DNA of 7,287 nt. Origin: Gemmatimonadales bacterium (GTDB taxonomy: Bacteria > Gemmatimonadota > Gemmatimonadetes > Gemmatimonadales > GWC2-71-9). The stretch is taken from positions 1 through 7,287 of the forward strand of contig JAICPP010000169.1 of the NCBI GenBank assembly GCA_025929805.1, written 5' to 3'. A program made the position numbers and the translations under genes. A model generated the notes under the pieces. The model did no database searches and was not told where the DNA came from. It saw only the letters and a program-made list of their open reading frames with translations. This document shows, in pieces, positions 1 to 5,158 of the stretch. Numbering within the stretch: the stretch's first letter is position 1; every line of letters starts with the position of its first letter.

Positions 1-1
1 G

Positions 2-379
2 AAGAAGATGGAGCACGCCGAAGGGTACGGGCTGTTCATCGGCGGGGAGTCCCTCGATGGCTCGGCGCAGCGCTACACCTATTTCTTGGTGCGCGGAGAT
101 GGGAAGTTCATCATCAAGCGGCGGGATGGAGAGAAGCTCACTGAGCACACCAAGGGCTGGCAATCAAACCCGGCGGTGAAGAAGGTTGATTCGAAAGGAG
201 CGGCCACGAATCTGCTCGAGATTGACGCCAAGCTCGACCCCAAGCGAGTCAGCTTCAAGGTGAATGGGAAAGAGGTGCACTCGATCCCGGCTGGCCGGAT
301 CGACACCAGGGGGATCGTCGGTATCCGGGCCAACCACTATCTCGACATTCACGTAGAGGGATTCGCAATCCACGAGTAG
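2..379 (+). CDS. C-terminal part of a concanavalin A-like / DUF1080-type beta-sandwich protein (5' partial)
   Basis: The frame is open to the left edge, so the gene almost certainly starts outside the window; the ATG at position 8 lies inside a fold and has no visible ribosome binding site. The 125 visible residues alternate short beta-strand-like segments and glycine turns: EGYGLFIGG, then YTYFLVRGDGKFIIKRRDG, then VSFKVNGKEVHSIPA, ending GIVGIRANHYLDIHVEGFAIHE. From memory this matches the last strands of LamG/3-keto-disaccharide-hydrolase (DUF1080)-like jelly rolls, which are often secreted carbohydrate-binding or hydrolytic proteins. The catalytic part and any signal peptide are not visible, so activity and location cannot be stated. 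It ends with TAG and faces the aminotransferase gene across only 17 bases, with no obvious terminator between them. I am fairly sure of the fold and unsure of the function. Confidence 0.7.
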   Translation, partial: KKMEHAEGYGLFIGGESLDGSAQRYTYFLVRGDGKFIIKRRDGEKLTEHTKGWQSNPAVKKVDSKGAATNLLEIDAKLDPKRVSFKVNGKEVHSIPAGRIDTRGIVGIRANHYLDIHVEGFAIHE

Positions 380-396
380 GAGAAACGGCCCTCTGG

Positions 397-1746
397 TCAG
401 GAGGCAACGGACTTCAATGCCTGCTCCATTGCGTCGAGCCCCTCCTCGAGAATTGCATCCGGGGTGGTGAGCGGGGCGAGTACCCGCACGGTATTGCCGT
501 AGGTACCCGCTGATAGCAGAATCACCCCCCGCTCGAGCGCCGCGCTGAGAAATCGCTGGGTCAGTGCCGGATCTGGTGCTTGAGTATCCCGCTCGACCAG
601 TTCCATCCCAATCATGGCGCCGAGTCCGCGCACGTCGCCGATGCACGTGTGGTGCGCGGCCCACTGGGAAAAGCGGGAGCGTATCCGCTCACCCATCCGG
701 GCCGACCGGCTAGGGATTGCTTCGGTTTCCATGACCTTGAGCACGGCCAGTGCCGCGGCACAGGCCAGTGGATTTCCCCCATATGTCCCGCCCAATCCGC
801 CGACGTGACACGACTCGAGCACATCGGCACGTCCGGTTATCGCTGCCAGCGGCAATCCCCCGCCAAGCGACTTGGCCATGACCATGATGTCCGGTACCAG
901 CCCGTAATGCTCGCTGGCGAAGAGCCGCCCGGTCCGTCCGAATCCGGTCTGGATCTCGTCAACAATGAAGAGAATGCCATGGTCCCTCGCAAAGGCGGCC
1001 AGGGCGGTCACGTACTCCGGGGGAGCCGGAATGAATCCGCCTTCACCCAGCTGTAGCTCCATAATGATGGCCGCCACTGAGTCGGGATCTGCTGTGTCGG
1101 CGAAGATCTGTTCCAGTTTCGCCCTGTTTCCCATGCAACACGCTCCCGCTTCCTTGGAGGCTCCCTTCTGACGCTCGGCACAGCGATAACAGTAGGGAAA
1201 CGGAATCCGATACACCTCGGGCGCAAATGGTCCGAAACCCTGCTTGTAAGGGAACACCTTCGAGGTTAGCGCCAGCGCCAGGTTGGTCCGTCCATGGAAG
1301 CCATGCTCGAAGCAGACGACCGCCTGGCGGCCGGTGTAGTAGCGAGCCACCTTGACGGCGTTCTCAACCGCCTCGGCTCCGCTGTTCACCAGAAAGGTCC
1401 GCTTCGGATGACTGCCGGGCGTGATCTGGTTGAGCCGTTCAGCCAGCTCCACGTAGGGCTCATAGGTCGAAACCGGGAAGCCAACATGCGCAAAGCGGTC
1501 CAGCTGCATTCGGACTGCCTGGACCACTTCGGGATGTCTATGGCCGGAGTTGACCACCCCGATACCGCCCGCAAAGTCGATGAGATGGTTGCCGTCCGCG
1601 TCGGTGATGACCGACCCTTCGGCATGCACAATGGCGATGGGGGTAACCGCTGGCACGCCCCGCGGCACGGCCCGGGATCGTCGGGCCAGCAGGGCACGGC
1701 TCCGCGGTCCCGGAATCTCGGTTACCAGGTGGATGACGCCTGACAT
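397..1746 (-). CDS. gabT: Class III PLP aminotransferase, 4-aminobutyrate aminotransferase (GabT) type
   Basis: This 449-residue protein has the length and motifs of a fold-type I, class III aminotransferase. It would move the terminal amino group of GABA or a similar omega-amino acid to 2-oxoglutarate in the cytoplasm. Visible landmarks are FAGGIGVVNSGH (59-70), the PLP-phosphate region NSGAEA (121-126), FHGRT with Arg153, GEGGF with Glu235, VDEIQTG with Asp263, the Schiff-base lysine in MAKSLGGG (Lys292), and GGTYGGNP with Thr321. Aligned from memory to E. coli GabT, Ile50, Arg141, Glu211, Asp239, Lys268 and Thr297 all have counterparts, which favours a GABA-type active site. Two oddities are ELQLGEGG where GabT has EPVQGEGG, and an insert of about 12 residues carrying four cysteines (186, 189, 203, 204). 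A GAGG sits 4 bases before the ATG. The gene is divergent from the saccharopine-dehydrogenase/ALDH pair, so the substrate could instead be aminoadipate semialdehyde, lysine or 5-aminovalerate. Confidence 0.88.
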   Translation of the reverse strand: MSGVIHLVTEIPGPRSRALLARRSRAVPRGVPAVTPIAIVHAEGSVITDADGNHLIDFAGGIGVVNSGHRHPEVVQAVRMQLDRFAHVGFPVSTYEPYVELAERLNQITPGSHPKRTFLVNSGAEAVENAVKVARYYTGRQAVVCFEHGFHGRTNLALALTSKVFPYKQGFGPFAPEVYRIPFPYCYRCAERQKGASKEAGACCMGNRAKLEQIFADTADPDSVAAIIMELQLGEGGFIPAPPEYVTALAAFARDHGILFIVDEIQTGFGRTGRLFASEHYGLVPDIMVMAKSLGGGLPLAAITGRADVLESCHVGGLGGTYGGNPLACAAALAVLKVMETEAIPSRSARMGERIRSRFSQWAAHHTCIGDVRGLGAMIGMELVERDTQAPDPALTQRFLSAALERGVILLSAGTYGNTVRVLAPLTTPDAILEEGLDAMEQALKSVAS

Positions 1747-1754
1747 AGGGCCTC

Positions 1755-1775
1755 GAGGTTAAAGCTTTGTACCTC
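1755..1775. promoter_or_regulatory. Imperfect palindrome next to the aminotransferase start; possible operator or 5' UTR hairpin
   Basis: The arms GAGGT (1755-1759) and ACCTC (1771-1775) flank the perfect palindrome AAAGCTTT (1761-1768). The whole reads as a 21-base dyad with one unmatched base. On the minus strand it lies directly upstream of the ribosome binding site of the aminotransferase gene, and so would be either a repressor site or a leader hairpin. The sequence does not tell which. Confidence 0.3.
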
Positions 1776-1815
1776 ACTAAGTTGAAGCTATAGAGCCAGA
1801 TATGGCACCGACAGT

Positions 1816-1828
1816 CTGCCACTGGCAG
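1816..1828. promoter_or_regulatory. Perfect 13-base inverted repeat, possible operator
   Basis: CTGCCA and TGGCAG are exact inverted copies around a single central C. The site is about 70 bases from the aminotransferase start and 230 from the dehydrogenase start, a plausible place for a regulator serving the divergent promoters. A dyad this short can arise by chance in GC-rich DNA. Confidence 0.25.
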
Positions 1829-1870
1829 GTGAGCCAGGGGCTGGACAGAGGGTAGGGGGTCGGAGCTACT

Positions 1871-1957
1871 ATGGCTGGGTACGGCCTCATCCGGGGCGGT
1901 ACGTTTGCATCCTCCGACCAAGCGGAGGGTCCACTCTCACGGCTGACCATCTCCTAG
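1871..1957 (+). CDS. Possible 28-residue small ORF or leader peptide upstream of the dehydrogenase operon
   Basis: ATG at 1871 is preceded by GGAG (1862-1865) with a 5-base gap, and the frame runs 28 codons to TAG at 1955-1957. The peptide starts MAGYGLIRGG and ends SRLTIS; it has no membrane segment, Cys pair or run of a single regulatory amino acid such as lysine. It is followed nine bases later by a GC hairpin (1966-1986), a layout reminiscent of an attenuator, and the next gene starts about 100 bases downstream. Nothing else shows it is translated; a short ORF like this is expected by chance. Confidence 0.15.
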   Translation: MAGYGLIRGGTFASSDQAEGPLSRLTIS

Positions 1958-1965
1958 AGCTGTGA

Positions 1966-1986
1966 GCCCCCATCAGCGGCGGGGGC
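1966..1986 (+). promoter_or_regulatory. GC-rich hairpin in the leader of the dehydrogenase operon
   Basis: GCCCCC (1966-1971) and GGGGGC (1981-1986) pair perfectly around a 9-base loop. No T-run follows, so it is not a standard intrinsic terminator. If the operon promoter lies upstream, this stem would be part of the 5' untranslated RNA and could stall polymerase or protect the mRNA. Confidence 0.3.
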
Positions 1987-2050
1987 GAGGTTCCGCGGGC
2001 AAGTGCAGTTTGCCGACGGAGCCAGACCGAGTGCCGCGCCGACCATGAAA

Positions 2051-2057
2051 AGAGGAG
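2051..2057 (+). promoter_or_regulatory. Ribosome binding site deciding the GTG start of the dehydrogenase
   Basis: AGAGGAG lies 3 bases before GTG at 2061, a short gap. An in-frame TGA at 2046-2048 rules out any earlier start, and the Rossmann strand begins immediately at the GTG, so this start is well fixed. Confidence 0.7.
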
Positions 2058-2060
2058 TTT

Positions 2061-3299
2061 GTGAGAGTCCTGGTGTTGGGCGCCGGCGCGGTGGGGACCG
2101 TGTCCGCCCTCAAATTCGCGAAAGAGGCGGTGCTCGAGAAACTCGTCATCGCCGACGCGGCCTCCGCCCATGCTTCCCTTGTAGCAGACCGGCTCAACGA
2201 TTCACGGGTATTGGCAATCGCTCTCGAAGCGGGAGATCGAGCCGCCGTTGCCCGTGCCATTCAGCACTTTAACATCACCCTGGTCCTCAACGCGGCGTTG
2301 CCAGGGATCAATCTTCAAGTCATGCGCGCGTGTCTGGATGCGGGTTGCGACTATATCGACCTCGCCAGTGGTGGTACGGATGCCGATGGTGTGCCCAAGA
2401 TCGATGACCAATTCGCGCTTGACGCCGAGTTCAGAGCAGCCGGCCGGACAGCTATTCTGGGGATGGGCGCGGATCCGGGCACTACCAACGTGTACGCTGC
2501 CTATGCCGCCAAACACCTGCTCGACCATGTGACCGAGCTGCGAATTCGTGACGGGGACAATTCGATCTGTCATGGTCACGATGGGTTCGTCGTCCCCTTT
2601 AGCCCGTGGGTCATGATAGACGAGTGCCTCTGCAAGGCTGTTTCCTACCGGAATGGAAGCTATCACCTGGAGGAGCCGCTCACCGGTCTCGAGCCATTCG
2701 ACTTTCCCGAGCTCGGGGTGCTCAACTGCTACTACGTCGATCATGAGGAGTGTAAGACGTTACCGCGCTTCTTCCCTCATGCGCGAACCATCGATTTCAA
2801 GCTCTGCATGGCCGATAGTACGGTCGAGACACTCCGAGTCATGAAGCGCCTGGGCCTGTCGAGCAAGAAACGGGTGAGGCTCGGCGATCAATTCGTTGTT
2901 CCCCGCGATCTGGTAGTCTCGTTACTGCCCAAACCAACCGATTTGGCCGGTCGCCTCCAGGGGAAGAGCTGTGTGGGCACGTTGGCGAGAGGCATCAAAA
3001 ACGGGCAACCCAAGGCGTACTACATCTACAATGTGAGCGACCACGAGGTTGTTTTTCGGGAGCTCGGGGCTCAGGCAACTGCATATCAGACCGGAATCCC
3101 ACCGGTGATTGCGGCCCGGTTGATCACCGAGGGTGTCTGGCGGGGTCCGGGGGTCATGTCACCCGAGCAATTCGATCCCGACCCGTTTCTGAGGTATCTC
3201 GCCAGTGAAGGGATGCCGTGGCATGTGCGCGACGACTCGGCCTTGGCCGGAACCCCGCGGGTAGCGGCCCGCCCGTCCCGGGAGATCGCTGCAGCCTAG
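2061..3299 (+). CDS. Saccharopine dehydrogenase / carboxynorspermidine dehydrogenase family oxidoreductase
   Basis: This is a 412-residue, full-length NAD(P)-dependent oxidoreductase of the Lys9-like family. The N-terminus is a Rossmann fold with the dinucleotide motif GAGAVG at residues 7-12, followed by VLNAALPG (75-82), YIDLASGG (98-105) and GADPGTTNVYAAYA (136-149). The C-terminal half carries FDFPELG (213-219), HEECKTLPRFFP (228-239), GIKNGQPKAYYIYNVSDHE (311-329), YQTGIPPVIAARLI (342-355) and FDPDPFLRYL (371-380). The last blocks are typical, in my recollection, of the saccharopine and carboxynorspermidine dehydrogenases. Family members form or cleave a C-N bond between an amine and a semialdehyde or keto acid; lysine 6-dehydrogenase is a more distant relative. 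No lysine-ketoglutarate reductase or carboxynorspermidine decarboxylase partner is in view, so the substrate is open. The last 22 residues look like a disordered tail. The ALDH gene follows after 45 bases, probably in one operon. Confidence 0.85.
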   Translation: MRVLVLGAGAVGTVSALKFAKEAVLEKLVIADAASAHASLVADRLNDSRVLAIALEAGDRAAVARAIQHFNITLVLNAALPGINLQVMRACLDAGCDYIDLASGGTDADGVPKIDDQFALDAEFRAAGRTAILGMGADPGTTNVYAAYAAKHLLDHVTELRIRDGDNSICHGHDGFVVPFSPWVMIDECLCKAVSYRNGSYHLEEPLTGLEPFDFPELGVLNCYYVDHEECKTLPRFFPHARTIDFKLCMADSTVETLRVMKRLGLSSKKRVRLGDQFVVPRDLVVSLLPKPTDLAGRLQGKSCVGTLARGIKNGQPKAYYIYNVSDHEVVFRELGAQATAYQTGIPPVIAARLITEGVWRGPGVMSPEQFDPDPFLRYLASEGMPWHVRDDSALAGTPRVAARPSREIAAA

Positions 3300-3334
3300 A
3301 GCAATCTCCGCGGCGGAGGAAAACAGCATGTCCT

Positions 3335-3341
3335 GGAGGAG
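3335..3341 (+). promoter_or_regulatory. Ribosome binding site of the aldehyde dehydrogenase gene
   Basis: GGAGGAG ends 3 bases before the ATG at 3345; its GGAGG core is 5 bases away. It supports this ATG over the out-of-frame ATG at 3328. Confidence 0.7.
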
Positions 3342-3344
3342 TGG

Positions 3345-4844
3345 ATGACCAGCACGGCAAGGCCGTCCGGCAGAAATCAGACCTCACGGGTGGTGCGCCA
3401 TCAGATGTATATCGGAGGGCGCTTCGAGGACGCCCTGAGCGGGGGGACGCTGGAAGTGTACGATCCCGCCACCGAGGGAGTGATCGCCACCTGTCCGGCA
3501 GGCGATGCGAAGGACGTCGATCGCGCCGTGCGGGCGGCTACCAGCGCTTTTTACGGTGGCTGGAGAAAGGTTACCGCCCAGGAGAGGGGCCGCGTTCTGC
3601 TCCGCCTGGCGGACCGGATCAGGGCGCGGCGAGGGGAGCTGGCGGAGCTCGAGACCAGGAACTCGGGCAAGCCTATCGTCGAGGCCGAATACGACATGGA
3701 TGACACGGCGACATGCTTCGAGTATTACGGCGGCCTCGCCACCAAGATCAATGGTGAAGTACTACCCGTGCCCGCGGAGGCCATGGCCTTCGCCCTGCGC
3801 GAACCGGTGGGAGTGGCTGGACAGATCATCCCCTGGAACTACCCGCTCCTCATGGCGGCGTGGAAGATCGCTCCCGCCCTGGCGGCCGGTTGCACCGTTG
3901 TTCTCAAGCCGGCCGAGCAGACCCCCCTCTCGATTCTGGCTTTGGCCCAGGACTTTGAGGCGGTTGGGATACCGCCCGGAGTGGTGAACATCGTCACTGG
4001 GGACGGACCGGGCGCGGGCGCTCCACTGGTGGTTCACCCTGATGTCAGGAAGATCGCGTTCACCGGGAGCGCGGAGGTGGGCAAGCTCATCATGAGAGCC
4101 GCCGCGGATCAATTGAAGCGAGTCTCCCTGGAACTAGGCGGAAAATCTCCGAACATCTTCTTCAATGATGCCGATTTCGAGAATGCGGTCGATGGAGCCC
4201 TGTTTGGCACCTTCATCAATCAGGGTGAGGTCTGCTCTGCGGGAAGCCGGGTACTGGTGCAGCGCGATATCTACCGGAAATTCATCGATGCTGCGGCCGC
4301 AAAGGCGAAAACCATCAAGCTGGGCAATGGCCTCGACCGGGAGACCAAAATGGGCCCACTGGTCAGCTCCGAGCAGCGCGATCGGGTAGTACGATATCTG
4401 GAGATCGGCCGGGGAGAGGGTAAGCTGGCGGTTGGCGGTGGCATTCCCAAAGCCCTGGACTGGGGTTGGTATGTGGAGCCGACCATCTTCTACGACGTTG
4501 ACAACTCCGCCACCATCGCTCAGGAGGAGATCTTCGGGCCGGTCATGAGCGTCATCCCCTTCACCGACGAGGCGGAAGCGATCCGGATCGCGAACGCAAC
4601 ACCCTACGGCCTCGCCGCCGCCGTCTGGACCCGCGACATCTTCAAGGCATTCCGGGTGGTCAAGGCGCTCGAGGCCGGTATTGTGTGGGTCAATCACATG
4701 CAGCCCACCTTCGTCGAGGCCCCCTGGGGCGGCTATAAGGCCTCCGGGTTCGGCCGAGAGCTGGGACATTGGGCGGTGGAAGAGTATCTGGAGACCAAGC
4801 AGGTGTTCATCAACCTCGACGAGAAGCCGATCGGCTGGTATTAA
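3345..4844 (+). CDS. NAD(P)-dependent aldehyde dehydrogenase, betaine/aminoaldehyde dehydrogenase-like
   Basis: This 499-residue protein has the usual ALDH-superfamily length and all catalytic landmarks. These are IIPWNYP with Asn165, the cofactor lysine in LKPAEQTP (Lys188), FTGSAEVG (239-246), the general base in LELGGKSPN (Glu263), the nucleophile in NQGEVCSAGSR (Cys297), and EEIFGPV with Glu395 and Phe397. It should oxidise an aldehyde to the acid in the cytoplasm. GEVCSAGSR, EAPWGGYKASGFGRELG (458-474) and the ending VFINLD resemble betaine aldehyde, 4-aminobutyraldehyde and other aminoaldehyde dehydrogenases, which suits its neighbours. Candidate substrates are aminoadipate semialdehyde, 4-aminobutyraldehyde or betaine aldehyde. 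The first 17 residues are a polar, probably flexible tail before the domain starts at about residue 18. It follows the saccharopine-dehydrogenase-like gene by 45 bases and is probably co-transcribed with it; an inverted heptamer repeat begins 5 bases after its stop codon. Confidence 0.93.
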   Translation: MTSTARPSGRNQTSRVVRHQMYIGGRFEDALSGGTLEVYDPATEGVIATCPAGDAKDVDRAVRAATSAFYGGWRKVTAQERGRVLLRLADRIRARRGELAELETRNSGKPIVEAEYDMDDTATCFEYYGGLATKINGEVLPVPAEAMAFALREPVGVAGQIIPWNYPLLMAAWKIAPALAAGCTVVLKPAEQTPLSILALAQDFEAVGIPPGVVNIVTGDGPGAGAPLVVHPDVRKIAFTGSAEVGKLIMRAAADQLKRVSLELGGKSPNIFFNDADFENAVDGALFGTFINQGEVCSAGSRVLVQRDIYRKFIDAAAAKAKTIKLGNGLDRETKMGPLVSSEQRDRVVRYLEIGRGEGKLAVGGGIPKALDWGWYVEPTIFYDVDNSATIAQEEIFGPVMSVIPFTDEAEAIRIANATPYGLAAAVWTRDIFKAFRVVKALEAGIVWVNHMQPTFVEAPWGGYKASGFGRELGHWAVEEYLETKQVFINLDEKPIGWY

Positions 4845-4849
4845 CGGCA

Positions 4850-4927
4850 GTGAAAAGTGAAGGGTAAAGAGTGAAGGGTGAGCGGAGCTAGCTGATCCCT
4901 TTTCACTTTTCACTTTTCACTCTTCAC
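4850..4927 (+). repeat. Inverted pair of heptamer tandem arrays, possible 3' hairpin or terminator of the ALDH operon
   Basis: The left arm (4850-4877) is four tandem 7-mers: GTGAAAA, GTGAAGG, GTAAAGA, GTGAAGG. The right arm (4900-4927) is three copies of TTTTCAC and one TCTTCAC. The arms are 28 bases each and are separated by 22 bases that contain the palindrome AGCTAGCT (4886-4893). In rightward RNA I count 21 Watson-Crick pairs, 5 G-U pairs and 2 A-C mismatches. It starts just after the ALDH stop codon. No T-tail follows, so it may stabilise or end the transcript, or be a dispersed repeat family member. Confidence 0.75.
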
Positions 4928-5158
4928 TCGTCAGTAGTTGCACCCACGCAACGACCACCCGCCACTACACTCCCTGCAACTTCCGGCACACCGCGGCTAG
5001 AGCGTTGTACCCCAACGGGTTTGACGCGCTCACACTGGGCACGAAGCTGGCATTCCTCCGGTACCATACCATCCTTCCGGCAGACCCTGCACCACACGCT
5101 CGAGGAATCGCATGCGGAAGCCAGCTTGTTGGTCGCCGGGCTCGGAGGCCACCCCCCG
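4928..5158. other. Intergenic region before the NDP-sugar dehydratase gene
   Basis: I see no protein-like ORF here. The frame of the downstream gene is open back to position 4892, but its translation there reads like non-coding DNA (it runs through the heptamer repeat), and only a TTG (5021) could start it. A short dyad GTTGCACCCACGCAAC (4937-4952) and a TACACT (4966-4971) that could be a -10 box are present, without a matching -35 at normal distance. The promoter of the downstream operon probably lies here. Confidence 0.45.
5144..5148 (+). promoter_or_regulatory. Ribosome binding site deciding the ATG start of the dehydratase gene
   Basis: GGAGG lies 10 bases before ATG at 5159. The upstream in-frame TTG at 5021 has no ribosome binding site and would add 46 residues that look unlike any domain, so 5159 is preferred. 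Confidence 0.6.

Larger units (their letters stand above)
1747..2060. other. Divergent intergenic region (about 310 bases) between the aminotransferase and the dehydrogenase operon
   Basis: This must contain the promoters for both the leftward aminotransferase and the rightward dehydrogenase/ALDH genes. I could not find a convincing -35/-10 pair on either strand. What it does contain is a dyad next to the aminotransferase start (1755-1775), a perfect 6-1-6 inverted repeat (1816-1828), a weak 28-codon ORF (1871-1957), and a GC-rich hairpin (1966-1986). Two dyads in a divergent promoter region suggest a shared regulator, but no regulator gene is visible in the window. Confidence 0.6.

Noticed and set aside
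380..396. Possible bidirectional terminator between the two convergent genes at the left end
   Set aside because: Only 17 bases separate the stop codons, with no stem-loop or T-run.
1386..1697. Second minus-strand frame inside the aminotransferase gene
   Set aside because: It overlaps the aminotransferase in another frame on the same strand and lacks any domain, whereas the aminotransferase frame has every family motif without interruption.
1782..1806. TTGAAG followed by TATGGC as a sigma-70 promoter for the rightward operon
   Set aside because: The spacer is only 13 bases and the -10 match is poor.
2202..2744. Minus-strand open frame of 180 codons inside the saccharopine-dehydrogenase-like gene
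   Set aside because: It is fully antisense to a well-conserved gene and has no family motif or ribosome binding site evidence.
4134..4913. Long minus-strand open frame (259 codons) opposite the ALDH gene
   Set aside because: It lies antisense to conserved ALDH catalytic motifs, begins inside the heptamer repeat, and its translation has no recognisable domain; it is a GC-bias shadow.
5021..5158. Upstream TTG start that would add 46 residues to the dehydratase
   Set aside because: No ribosome binding site precedes it, and the added residues are unlike either WbpM N-terminal domains or a signal peptide. The ATG at 5159 has GGAGG 10 bases upstream.
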